Both the position numbers and the translations under genes were made by a program. 39,518 bases of DNA from a virus: IMG/VR virus record IMGVR_UViG_3300027747_001398, positions 1-39,518 of that record; one strand, 5' to 3'. Positions 5,504 to 12,809 of this stretch are shown one piece after another. Position 1 is the stretch's first letter. The number at the start of each line of letters is the position of its first letter. The notes beneath the pieces were generated by a model. The model made no database searches and was not told where the DNA came from. It saw nothing but the letters and a program-made list of their open reading frames with translations.

Positions 5504-5710
5504 ATGGAAAAAACCGAACCACAAGATGTAAGAGATGCTATACTATTGCATCTCGAGCAAATTGAAAGACCGTTATCTTGGTTATCTGATAAAGCAGATA
5601 TACCCTACCCAACTCTTTATTCAGTTCTCAAACAGCGAACTTTCGCTATGTCAGATAGAAATATTGGCAAAATAAACAGAGTTTTAGATACCGATTTTAT
5701 TAATTATTAA
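5504..5710 (+). CDS. Small HTH regulator
   Basis: A 68-residue protein from the ATG at 5504. A GTG at 5483 is in frame, but it overlaps the predicted -7 box, so the ATG is preferred. Helix-turn-helix features are visible in the middle: PLSWLSDKADIPYPTLYSVL followed by SDRNIGKINRVLDTDF. The pattern resembles small Xre/Cro-like repressors ('wLAxxaxIpyxTLyxil'). It is the first gene of the rightward early operon, 9 bases before the replication gene, and lies beside divergent promoters and palindromes, so it is a natural candidate for their regulator. Whether it controls lysis/lysogeny or only early timing cannot be told; no integrase is present. Confidence 0.65.
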   Translation: MEKTEPQDVRDAILLHLEQIERPLSWLSDKADIPYPTLYSVLKQRTFAMSDRNIGKINRVLDTDFINY

Positions 5711-5719
5711 GCATATAAC

Positions 5720-6439
5720 ATGCCAAAAGATACATTCTATTTCTCGCATGATTATAATGCTAGAAACGATGAAAAGATTAAAATGCTCATAAGAAAACAT
5801 GGGATGGTAGGTTATGGTGTTTTTTGGGCTATAGTAGAAGATTTATATAATAATGCGAACGCATTGCGAACGGATTACGATGGTATTGCATATGATTTAA
5901 GATTGCATAGCAACATTATAAAAAGTGTTGTAAATGATTTTAATTTATTTGAAATAAATGGAGATTATTTTGGTAGTTCTTCTGTGCAAGAGAGGTTAGA
6001 CCAAAGAAATGAGAAAAGTCTAAGTGCAAGAAAGTCAGCAAGTTATAGGTGGAATAAAAAAGAAGAAAATGCGAACGCATTGCAAACGCTATCCGAAGGC
6101 AATGCTATAAAGGAAAGGAAAGGAAAGGAAATAAAAGGAAAGGAAATAAAGAATACACTGCCGTCCCTTCAAGAATTTTTGGAATATTGCAAGAAAAACC
6201 TTGAGCAAAATAAATTTATTTACACCGAGTATGAATATTCTTTAAAATCAAAATATGATACTTGGGTGTCAAATGGCTGGAAAGATGGGCATAATAAACA
6301 AATCAAAGACTGGAAGGGTAAAATTCGCAACACTATACCATTTTTAAGACCAATACAGACACTTTCTAATAAAAATGGAGGGAAGTATCAAAACGAATTA
6401 GAAACCGCCAGAAACGCTTTTAAACCAATTTCTGAATAA
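5720..6439 (+). CDS. DUF4373 (Lin1244/Lin1753-like) replication-associated protein
   Basis: A 239-residue protein. The N-terminal 110 residues (TFYFSHDYNARNDEKIKML, then GMVGYGVFWAIVEDLY, with a later RLDQRNEKSLSARKSASYRW) match the DUF4373/Lin1244 N-terminal domain, a winged-helix-like module common in phage and mobile-element replication proteins. A Lys/Glu-rich low-complexity linker (ERKGKEIKGKEIK) follows, then a C-terminal region with TWVSNGWKDGHNKQIKDWKGK, which resembles DnaD/replication-initiator tails. It overlaps the primase-helicase start by one base (TAATG), so it likely works as initiator or helicase loader for that protein. The exact role is inferred. Confidence 0.75.
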   Translation: MPKDTFYFSHDYNARNDEKIKMLIRKHGMVGYGVFWAIVEDLYNNANALRTDYDGIAYDLRLHSNIIKSVVNDFNLFEINGDYFGSSSVQERLDQRNEKSLSARKSASYRWNKKEENANALQTLSEGNAIKERKGKEIKGKEIKNTLPSLQEFLEYCKKNLEQNKFIYTEYEYSLKSKYDTWVSNGWKDGHNKQIKDWKGKIRNTIPFLRPIQTLSNKNGGKYQNELETARNAFKPISE

Positions 6440-8298
6440 TGATAACAATTTTTAAAAACATTTTTTCTAAGGAACCAAATTACATTTCTGTTGAAGCCGC
6501 GTTAAAAAGAATACAAGAAGGTAAAAGTAAATCAACCGTATCTGAAATTAGAGCTACAATTGATAAAGAGAAGGCAAATAAGATAAAACTTAATCTTCCT
6601 TCAGTGTGTTTTAGTGGTAAATTTGGAGCAGATAGGACTGATGCTCAATTAATTATGCATAGTGGGTACATAGTTTTAGATTTTGACAATGTATTTGAGA
6701 TTAGAGAAAAGCAAAATGAAATTATTTCTAATCAATTTGTGTATGCTTGTTGGGTTAGCCCTTCTGGTAATGGATTAAAAGCTTTAGTAAAAATAGCAAA
6801 TGGTACAAAACATAGAGAACATTTCCAAGCATTACAAGAAGTTTTCCCAGAGATTGACCGAAGTGGTATTAACCAAAGCAGAGTATGTTACGAGAGTTAC
6901 GACCCTGAAATTTACATAAACCAAAAGGCTGAAGTTTTTAAGAAGATTAAAAAAACCGAAAAAGTTGTTGTTTATGAGAAAAATGATGATGACCATAAGA
7001 TATTTAAAAATGTTTTGACTTGGTTATCAAATAAAAACGAGGCTTTTGTAACAGGGGAAAGAAATAATTTTATATTTAAATTAGCATCAGCTTGTTGCCG
7101 TTTTGGTATAAACGAAACTGCGGCAAATTCTATGATTCATATGGAATTTATTACAAATTCTGAGTTTACAAAGAGTGAAGCAGATAGGGCAATACGTTCT
7201 GCGTATAAAGCTAATTCAGGTAATTTTGGTAGTGCATCATTTGATAAAGAAATATTAGTTGATAAGGTTTCTAGGAAGGAAATTGAAGTAGAAAAAGCTG
7301 TATTTGATGAAGGATTAAAACTTAAAGATGTTATTTATGGAATTGATGTGAAAGAACAAGCTTTAAGAATTTATGATGAAGGGTATGCTAAAGTAGATGG
7401 TATTGGGGTGCCGGATTTGGATGATAAATTTAAGCCAAAGAGAGGTGAGATTACAGTTCTTACGGGTATTGGTAACTATGGCAAATCTTCATTCAAAAAA
7501 TGGTATCAAGCAATGCGTATCATGTTGTATGGAGAAAAGTTTGCTACATTTTCACCAGAAGATAATCCCCCAGAAGAATATTACCATGACTTTGTAGAGA
7601 TTATTTTAGGATGCGATTGTAGTCCTGCAAATCCACATAGACCATCTAAACAAGTTTATGAATATGTTTATGATTTAGTTTGTAAGCATATCTTTTATGT
7701 TTACCCTAAAGATGTATCTCCTACTCCACAATATGTGATGGAAGTATTTTTAGAATTGATAGTAAAAGAGAATGTTGATGGCGTAGATATTGACCCGTTT
7801 AACCAATTGACAAACGAATATCAAAAGTTTTCAAGAAGTGATAAATATCTTGAGTGGGTATTGTCTGTATTCTCTAGATTTGCACAAATAAACAATATTT
7901 TCTTTTGGATTATTGCTCACCCTGTTAAAATGATTAAAGCTTCTGATGGCAACTATCCATGTCCCGATGTATTTGACTTAACTGATGGTGCAATGTGGAA
8001 CAATAAGCTAGATAACATTCTTGTTTATCATAGACCATTTGCGCAAACTGATCCAACTAATCCATCTTGTGAATTTCATAGTAAAAAAATCAGAAGGCAA
8101 AAGATTGTAGGTAAAAAAGGGTTTATTTTATTTCAAATGTATTTTCAAACTAGAAGATTTTTATTTCATGGTTTAGATTCTTTACAAAAAGTTATAAATG
8201 ATAAAAATATTATTTTAAGACCCGATGCTTCAGTTCAAAAAACATTTGATAATTGGGTTCCTTATACGGATGACAATGGAAACGAAATTAATTTTTAA
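6439..8298 (+). CDS. Primase-helicase with BT4734/VirE-like N-terminus
   Basis: A 619-residue replication protein. Residues about 1-190 resemble the BT4734/VirE N-terminal domain frequent in Bacteroidota mobile elements (HSGYIVLDFDNV, ACWVSPSGNGLKALVKI). A helical linker with primase-C-terminal-like features follows (about 190-300). The ATPase core has a Walker A motif GIGNYGKS (residues 343-350) and a Walker B-like VDGVDIDPFNQL near residue 450, with IIAHPVKM further on, as in RepA/DnaB-type helicases. It probably unwinds DNA and primes or helps prime synthesis at the phage origin. It overlaps its upstream partner by one base and is followed by SSB. No DNA polymerase is near, so the host enzyme is presumably used. 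Confidence 0.82.
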   Translation: MITIFKNIFSKEPNYISVEAALKRIQEGKSKSTVSEIRATIDKEKANKIKLNLPSVCFSGKFGADRTDAQLIMHSGYIVLDFDNVFEIREKQNEIISNQFVYACWVSPSGNGLKALVKIANGTKHREHFQALQEVFPEIDRSGINQSRVCYESYDPEIYINQKAEVFKKIKKTEKVVVYEKNDDDHKIFKNVLTWLSNKNEAFVTGERNNFIFKLASACCRFGINETAANSMIHMEFITNSEFTKSEADRAIRSAYKANSGNFGSASFDKEILVDKVSRKEIEVEKAVFDEGLKLKDVIYGIDVKEQALRIYDEGYAKVDGIGVPDLDDKFKPKRGEITVLTGIGNYGKSSFKKWYQAMRIMLYGEKFATFSPEDNPPEEYYHDFVEIILGCDCSPANPHRPSKQVYEYVYDLVCKHIFYVYPKDVSPTPQYVMEVFLELIVKENVDGVDIDPFNQLTNEYQKFSRSDKYLEWVLSVFSRFAQINNIFFWIIAHPVKMIKASDGNYPCPDVFDLTDGAMWNNKLDNILVYHRPFAQTDPTNPSCEFHSKKIRRQKIVGKKGFILFQMYFQTRRFLFHGLDSLQKVINDKNIILRPDASVQKTFDNWVPYTDDNGNEINF

Positions 8299-8315
8299 TA
8301 ATAAAACAAAACACA

Positions 8316-8657
8316 ATGATTAGAATTTCTGTAATTGGTAGACTTGGGCAAGATGCCACAGTCAACAATGTAAATGGTAAAACTGTAATTAATTTTTCAA
8401 TGGCGTACAGCGAAAAATTTAAAAATCAACAAGGTGAAGATGTAGATAAAACTACTTGGGTATCTTGTGCTTATTGGACTGATAAAACAAATGTATCAAA
8501 TTATCTTAAAAAAGGTACTTTGATTTATATGGAAGGCAAGCCAGAAGCCAAGACATATCTTAATGATAAGACAAAAGAAACGGTGGCACAGCTACATGCT
8601 AGGGTTACAAGTTTACAATTATTATCAAGTAATAAACCAGAAGAAAACCAATTTTAA
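8316..8657 (+). CDS. ssb: Single-stranded DNA-binding protein
   Basis: A 113-residue OB-fold protein: MIRISVIGRLGQDATVNNVN, VINFSMAYSEKF, TTWVSCAYW, YLKKGTLIYMEGKPEAKTYL. These follow bacterial SSB strand by strand. It coats single-stranded DNA during replication and recombination. The protein is shorter than typical bacterial SSB. The flexible tail is nearly absent and ends in KPEENQF rather than the usual acidic DDIPF tip, so interaction with host SSB partners may be altered. It follows the primase-helicase by 17 bases and overlaps the next gene by one base (TAATG). Confidence 0.92.
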   Translation: MIRISVIGRLGQDATVNNVNGKTVINFSMAYSEKFKNQQGEDVDKTTWVSCAYWTDKTNVSNYLKKGTLIYMEGKPEAKTYLNDKTKETVAQLHARVTSLQLLSSNKPEENQF

Positions 8658-8881
8658 TGATAGTACAAACAATTCATGAAATATTAAATCCTTTTGATGT
8701 AGAAACGCCATTGGGGTACGGGGTGGCAATTTTTATGATTGCTGGTTCTATACATTCTAATCCTCAATTTATAGTTAAAATATATAAATCTGGTGATGTA
8801 AGATGTATTGACCAAAATGATATAAAAATATATGGCAACCCTAGTAATGGGGAACCATTAATACCGTCAAATAAAAAATAA
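8657..8881 (+). CDS. Small conserved phage protein (TPLGxG motif)
   Basis: A 74-residue protein with predicted beta structure: VETPLGYGVAIFMIAG, FIVKIYKSGDVRCIDQNDIK, IYGNP. I associate 'TPLGxGxAxF...W/vK...G..r..d.nDiriygNP' with small proteins next to replication genes in aquatic phages, without known function. It starts on the stop of SSB (TAATG), which suggests coupled expression. No catalytic or metal-binding residues stand out. Confidence 0.62.
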   Translation: MIVQTIHEILNPFDVETPLGYGVAIFMIAGSIHSNPQFIVKIYKSGDVRCIDQNDIKIYGNPSNGEPLIPSNKK

Positions 8882-8938
8882 CATTAATATGGAAAATAAC
8901 TTTTCATTGTTTGGAAAATCGTATTATTGCACAACAAC

Positions 8939-9034
8939 ATGGTGCGGAACTTTTACGATGACAACATACTTGTTTACCCCAATAAAATGGACGGTGGGGA
9001 ATTAGATAAAGATTATTTCAAAAATAAAAAATAA
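8939..9034 (+). CDS. Possible 31-residue protein
   Basis: ATG at 8939, stop at 9032-9034 overlapping the next ATG (TAATG), as seen at three other gene junctions in this window. The peptide (MVRNFYDDNILVYPNKMDGG, then acidic/basic end) is hydrophilic. A competing ORF, 8889-9005 in another frame (MENNFSLFGKSYYCTTTWCG...), starts nearer the upstream gene but is Cys/Thr/aromatic-rich and looks less like a protein. The stop-start overlap favours the 8939 frame. Neither is certain. Confidence 0.42.
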   Translation: MVRNFYDDNILVYPNKMDGGELDKDYFKNKK

Positions 9035-9153
9035 TGGCAAAACTTACAAATTCATCCAAGGTTACATTTGGTACAAAAAAATCAGGAAGAGCTAAAAAAT
9101 CTTATAATAAACATAGCAAAAGACCAAAAGCATATCGAGGTCAAGGTAGATAA
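9034..9153 (+). CDS. Tiny basic protein (KSYNKHSKRPKAYRGQGR)
   Basis: A 39-residue, strongly basic protein with no membrane segment. The C-terminus KSYNKHSKRPKAYRGQGR is a motif I recognise from very short proteins in aquatic phages, often near replication or packaging genes. Its ATG overlaps the stop before it, and the next gene starts 2 bases after its stop. It could bind nucleic acid or ribosomes; no function is known to me. Confidence 0.7.
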   Translation: MAKLTNSSKVTFGTKKSGRAKKSYNKHSKRPKAYRGQGR

Positions 9154-9155
9154 TT

Positions 9156-9302
9156 ATGAATAACAAAGCCGCAAAAAAATTAAGAAGATTATCAGTAGCC
9201 CTAGCAGCTGGTGCAGGTAAAACTATAGATGATGCTGAAAGGATTTATAGAAACTTAAAGGTAGTATATAAAGAAAATAAAAAAGCCCCTAATCGGGGCT
9301 AA
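9156..9302 (+). CDS. Small basic helical protein, C-terminus overlaps a terminator
   Basis: A 48-residue protein (MNNKAAKKLRRLSVALAAGA, then KTIDDAERIYRNLKVVYKEN). The pattern 'KKLRRLaVaLAAG' with a following helix is a recurrent small phage protein of unknown function. The last codons (KKAPNRG, stop) are formed by the hairpin at 9284-9300, so the coding end and a terminator share the same bases. It is the last gene of the rightward early region; the convergent gene's stop lies 4 bases away. Confidence 0.65.
   Translation: MNNKAAKKLRRLSVALAAGAGKTIDDAERIYRNLKVVYKENKKAPNRG
9276..9300 (-). terminator. Terminator of the leftward 78-aa gene, embedded in a CDS
   Basis: AGCCCC (9284-9289) and GGGGCT (9295-9300) form a hairpin with a 5-base loop. 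On the minus strand it is followed by a T-run, so it should end the leftward transcript. On the plus strand it follows an A-run and has only a weak T tract, so rightward function is doubtful. Confidence 0.75.
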
Positions 9303-9306
9303 TTTA

Positions 9307-9543
9307 CTAAGCGTTTGCTGCTGTTGTAAGCTGTGCAATCGTAGAAGTAACTATTAAAGTTGTACTTCTTTGATTTAAACCAGTAGCAGGAAGGGTAATA
9401 GTTGCATTACCTGCTGTACCATTAATAGTTCCAGAATAAGGTACTGCTGTAAAACCTTCTGCTGGGATAAGTGTAAGAACACCTCCTGTAGCTGTATTGT
9501 ATTGATTTCTCTGCAATACAGTAACATTGATTACTTGTGCCAT
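9307..9543 (-). CDS. Lone leftward beta-rich protein, unknown
   Basis: A 78-residue protein rich in Thr, Ala, Gly, Asn and Val (VINVTVLQRNQYNT, GTAGNATITLPATGLNQRST), predicted to be all beta. It is not recognised. It is the only leftward gene right of 5.5 kb and has its own -7 box (9592-9585) and terminator (9300-9276). It therefore forms an independent transcription unit between the early and late regions, like a moron. The composition is more like a virion decoration or tail beta-domain than a regulator. Function unknown. Confidence 0.65.
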   Translation of the reverse strand: MAQVINVTVLQRNQYNTATGGVLTLIPAEGFTAVPYSGTINGTAGNATITLPATGLNQRSTTLIVTSTIAQLTTAANA

Positions 9544-9584
9544 TGTGTTTTGTTTTAATTGTTATGAATATATGTTTGGCTTAA

Positions 9585-9592
9585 CAAATATA
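9585..9592 (-). promoter_or_regulatory. -7 box of the leftward 78-aa gene
   Basis: The minus strand reads TATATTTG, a perfect Bacteroidota -7 box, about 40 bases upstream of the ATG at 9543. No clear -33 TTTG is seen. Confidence 0.55.
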
Positions 9593-9598
9593 ATAAAT

Positions 9599-9628
9599 TT
9601 TGACCGTTATTAAAAATCGTTAACTTTG
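9599..9628 (+). promoter_or_regulatory. Promoter of the rightward late region
   Basis: TTTG (9599-9602), 18-base spacer, TAACTTTG (9621-9628): a full Bacteroidota -33/-7 pair with the same -7 octamer and spacer as the ninG promoter. The next ATG is at 9646, giving a leader of roughly 10 bases. A copy of the 12-mer ATTAAATTAATT follows directly (9629-9640). Confidence 0.7.
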
Positions 9629-9640
9629 ATTAAATTAATT
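9629..9640 (-). repeat. Copy of the AT-rich 12-mer element
   Basis: ATTAAATTAATT follows directly on the -7 box of the late-region promoter (9621-9628), covering the expected transcript start. Confidence 0.4.
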
Positions 9641-9645
9641 AAATT

Positions 9646-10314
9646 ATGAAATTAATAGCTCCAAAAGGTAGAGTAATCGTAAAAGTAGACTTAGAAAGTA
9701 AAAACTTTCACACTTTTGCAGATGGAACAAAAATTAAATTAGAAAGGCAATATGACAATTTTAATATGCGTTATGTTAAGCCTGTAAATGCAATAGTTGT
9801 GAATGGAATTGGTGTAACTGAAGGTTCTGATATTTTGATTCACCATAATGCTACACATGATACCTATAGAATTTTTAATTATCAAGCTCCAACTAAAGAA
9901 GCTTCATCGGATATTAAGTACTATTCTATTCCAGAACAAGAATGTTTTTTATGGAGAGAAAAGGGAGGCTCCACATGGAACACTTTGCATAATTATGTTA
10001 CAGCATTGAGAATATTTAAACCATATACTGGATTTATGGAAGGAATTGAACCAGATCAAATTAAGAATAAATTATATATAACTAGCGGTGAATTAAACGG
10101 GAATGTCTGCGATACTGTTAAATCTGCTGATTACCAAATTATATATCAAGGGGATGATGGTAAAGAAGAAAGCATAATTAGATTAAGGCATTACGAGAAT
10201 GAAGATAACACAAGAGAAGAAATTATAGCTATTGACCATGGTTTAACTAAATTGGTGAAAACGGGAGAATATCTAGTAGGTGTAACAAAAAGTGATGCTA
10301 AAAAATTAAATTAA
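9646..10314 (+). CDS. GroES-like-fold phage protein
   Basis: A 222-residue, beta-rich protein. The first half (MKLIAPKGRVIVKVDLESKN, later VKPVNAIVVNGIGVTEGSDI and LIHHNATHDTYRIFNY) follows the strand order of GroES-like barrels: a KGRVIVKVD strand, a long loop, then 'nAivV..G....GsdiLiHHNa'. The second half repeats a barrel-like pattern (KNKLYITSGELNG...EIIAIDHGLTKLVKTGEYLVG). It opens the late region directly behind a strong promoter, two genes before the large terminase. A chaperone-like or capsid-assembly role is possible, but the fold call rests on pattern only. Confidence 0.55.
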   Translation: MKLIAPKGRVIVKVDLESKNFHTFADGTKIKLERQYDNFNMRYVKPVNAIVVNGIGVTEGSDILIHHNATHDTYRIFNYQAPTKEASSDIKYYSIPEQECFLWREKGGSTWNTLHNYVTALRIFKPYTGFMEGIEPDQIKNKLYITSGELNGNVCDTVKSADYQIIYQGDDGKEESIIRLRHYENEDNTREEIIAIDHGLTKLVKTGEYLVGVTKSDAKKLN

Positions 10315-10315
10315 T

Positions 10316-10702
10316 ATGTCAGAATTAGAAGATAAAATAAAGGATTTAGAAAAACAAATTGCTTATTTGCAAGGAAAAAATAACTATTATGAGCAAGATG
10401 GTATAGGTAAATTATATCATGCATTGAATAGAAAAGCCAATGAAATGGCGGAATTATTAAATAAAACTAGCCTTACTGCTATTGATATTGATGACCCAAA
10501 AATTAAAACATTTGAAAGGTTACAAAAGATTTGGGTAGATGCTGGTACTATTTCAGCTTCAATTAAAGCATTGGAAGTATTAGCTGGTATTGGTCAAGAA
10601 ACAGCTACAGATAAAAAAGAAGTAGTTCAAGTTAACAAAAAGCCATTTTCCCCAGAAAACATGGCTGATGCAGTTGGAGAATTAGCTGGTAAAAGAAATT
10701 AA
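10316..10702 (+). CDS. Candidate small terminase subunit
   Basis: A 128-residue, helical protein. Residues 1-25 form a short coiled coil (ELEDKIKDLEKQIAYLQGK), and the C-terminal tail is polar (KKPFSPENMADAVGELAGKR). It lies 2 bases upstream of the large terminase gene, the classical place of the small subunit that recognises phage DNA and regulates packaging. Small terminases are poorly conserved, and no HTH is obvious here, so the call is positional. Confidence 0.45.
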   Translation: MSELEDKIKDLEKQIAYLQGKNNYYEQDGIGKLYHALNRKANEMAELLNKTSLTAIDIDDPKIKTFERLQKIWVDAGTISASIKALEVLAGIGQETATDKKEVVQVNKKPFSPENMADAVGELAGKRN

Positions 10703-10704
10703 TT

Positions 10705-12750
10705 ATGTACGATAAAATTGAAGGTGGAAGCATAGTAGATGTACAGGGATTGCTATGTAACTTACCGCCAGAAGGATATGTTTTTAACATAATTACCAAA
10801 CAATTAGAATTTAGAGGGGTTTATAAGAGGTCTGAGGATAAATCAGAGCAATTTTGGAAAAGAATCCCACTTCCATCTTGGTATATGGATACTATGAAGA
10901 AATGGGATGAATTTGATAAGAAAAAGAAAGATGATGAAATTGATTTTTATGATGAAAAATTAGAAGAATTTAAAAGACAAGAATGGGATAGAAGGTTAAA
11001 TGGGTTTTGGTATATGAATAATGGCATTGCCACTTTTTTAACTGGTCTACATTATTTATACTTACAATGGTGGTCAATTGATATTGGTTACCCAAAATTT
11101 AGAAATCCAGACCTTGAAAAGTTTTATTTTATGGACTATTGCATTCAAGACCCTTTGTGTATGGGGATGCTTGAGGTAACTAAAAGACGTTTTGGTAAGT
11201 CATTTGTAGCAGGTTTATTTGTAACTGAATATACAACAAGGACTAAGATGACAAATGGCGGTATTCAGTCTAAAACAGGCTCTGATGCTAAGAAATTCTT
11301 TGCTAAGACTGTGGTAAATCCATTTAGAAGATTACCTAAGTTTTTTAGACCAGAATATGATATGTCTTTGGGGGTAAATCCAAAGTCTGAGATGAGGTTC
11401 CAAAAGACAAACGTAAGAGGTAAGAAAGCAGAAGAAAATATAGATAAGGATGAATTAGGTTCAGTTATAGACTTTCAATCAGCCGATGCAGTAGCATATG
11501 ATGGACAAAAATTACATAGGTATGTAGCTGATGAGTGCGGTAAAACTACAGAAGTAAATGTATATGATCGACATGAGGTTGTGCGTTATTGTTTGCTAGA
11601 TGATGAAGGTCAAATTATTGGTAAAGCATTGTATACCACTACAGTAGAAAAACTTACTACTGAAAAAGATGGTGTTCAAGATGCATTTAAATTATTATGG
11701 GAAGAAAGTAATCAAGAAAAACGTCAAGATAATGGTACAACATCTAGCGGTCTTTATAGATTTTTTATGTCAGCCAAACGTACCCGAAACTTTAATGATT
11801 TTGGTTACCCAGACGAAAGTAAGACTTTAGAACAAATTTTAGCAGATAGGGAAACTGTTAAAAATAACCCAAGAGCATTATCTGCTCGTATTAGGAAAGA
11901 ACCACTTACAATTGATGAGGCATTTAGTACAGATTCAGATAAATGTATATTTAATGCTTTAAATATTGGCGAAAGGGAAGCTTTTTTAAAGGAAAACCCT
12001 GTTTTGAAAAGAAAAATAATATTTTATAGAGATATAGATCAAATTGTTAGATGGAGGGAGGCTTCAGATAAAGAAGAAGATTTCCATTGGAAAATTACCC
12101 AATTACCACCAAAAGGGGAAGAAAATAAATATACATACGATATAAATTTAAAGAAACCGGGCAGAACTGATGATGGTGCAATAGCAATTGATGGTTATAG
12201 TAATAGTCAAGGTGGTAAATATGGTTCAAAAGCATCTGCATGGATAGGAAGGAGATATAATTTACTTGACCCAAAGAGCACAGGTAAGGCAATAGGTCAT
12301 CTTTATGGCAGACCACAAATTAAGGAAACTTTACATGAGCAAGTAATGCTAGCAGCTGAATTTTATGGATATAGGGCTTGGTACGAGCATAATAGTGATG
12401 ATTATCTGTCTTATTTTAGAGATAGGGGAAGAGTATCTTACTTAGGATTATATCCTAAAATATCAATAGATCCATCCAAAAAGGATTCAGAAAGATTTAA
12501 AGGATTTCCAACTACTCCATTTAGTTTAACAAAACAAGTTGATGTTGGAGTCATGTATTTTGAAAATCATATTGATTCAATAGACTTTGAAAACTTACTA
12601 GAAGATGCTAAAAAGTTTGACCCAAATAACAGGACAGAGTTTGACCAAACCGTATCTTTTTTGATGCTTTTGGTCTGTTTAATGGAGCCTGTAATTACGA
12701 AAGTGAAAAGGGAGCCATTGGTAAAAAGTTATACACCAAGCCTTAGTTAA
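10705..12750 (+). CDS. terL: Terminase large subunit
   Basis: A 681-residue packaging motor. The ATPase part has Walker A TKRRFGKS (residues 159-166) and Walker B YVADE (residues 273-277, with the catalytic Glu277). The C-terminal RNase H-like nuclease shows acidic residues in AIAIDGYS (Asp496), AWYEHNS (Glu561) and TEFDQTVSF (Asp647). It cuts concatemeric phage DNA and pumps it into the procapsid through the portal. The length is within the range of crAss-like and related large terminases. It follows the candidate small subunit by 2 bases; the portal comes next after a 59-base gap that carries a -7 box. Confidence 0.92.
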   Translation: MYDKIEGGSIVDVQGLLCNLPPEGYVFNIITKQLEFRGVYKRSEDKSEQFWKRIPLPSWYMDTMKKWDEFDKKKKDDEIDFYDEKLEEFKRQEWDRRLNGFWYMNNGIATFLTGLHYLYLQWWSIDIGYPKFRNPDLEKFYFMDYCIQDPLCMGMLEVTKRRFGKSFVAGLFVTEYTTRTKMTNGGIQSKTGSDAKKFFAKTVVNPFRRLPKFFRPEYDMSLGVNPKSEMRFQKTNVRGKKAEENIDKDELGSVIDFQSADAVAYDGQKLHRYVADECGKTTEVNVYDRHEVVRYCLLDDEGQIIGKALYTTTVEKLTTEKDGVQDAFKLLWEESNQEKRQDNGTTSSGLYRFFMSAKRTRNFNDFGYPDESKTLEQILADRETVKNNPRALSARIRKEPLTIDEAFSTDSDKCIFNALNIGEREAFLKENPVLKRKIIFYRDIDQIVRWREASDKEEDFHWKITQLPPKGEENKYTYDINLKKPGRTDDGAIAIDGYSNSQGGKYGSKASAWIGRRYNLLDPKSTGKAIGHLYGRPQIKETLHEQVMLAAEFYGYRAWYEHNSDDYLSYFRDRGRVSYLGLYPKISIDPSKKDSERFKGFPTTPFSLTKQVDVGVMYFENHIDSIDFENLLEDAKKFDPNNRTEFDQTVSFLMLLVCLMEPVITKVKREPLVKSYTPSLS

Positions 12751-12782
12751 ATTTTTTTTTAATTAATTTGTTGATTTTTTGG

Positions 12783-12790
12783 TATATTTG
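12783..12790 (+). promoter_or_regulatory. -7 box before the portal gene
   Basis: TATATTTG, a perfect Bacteroidota -7 box, 19 bases before the TTG start of the portal gene. The nearest upstream TTTG (12767-12770) is only 12 bases away, shorter than the usual spacer. A T-run lies just before it. Confidence 0.55.
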
Positions 12791-12809
12791 AGGACAAAAT
12801 CAAGTTAAA

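Noticed and set aside
8889-9005. 38-codon ORF after the TPLGxG gene
   Set aside because: Cys/Thr/Trp-rich composition and no overlap with the next gene; the 8939-9034 frame has a TAATG junction and looks more protein-like. Kept only as an alternative.
9599-9602. Classical -33 box also serving the leftward 78-aa gene
   Set aside because: The TTTG is on the plus strand and correctly spaced only for the rightward -7 box at 9621-9628.
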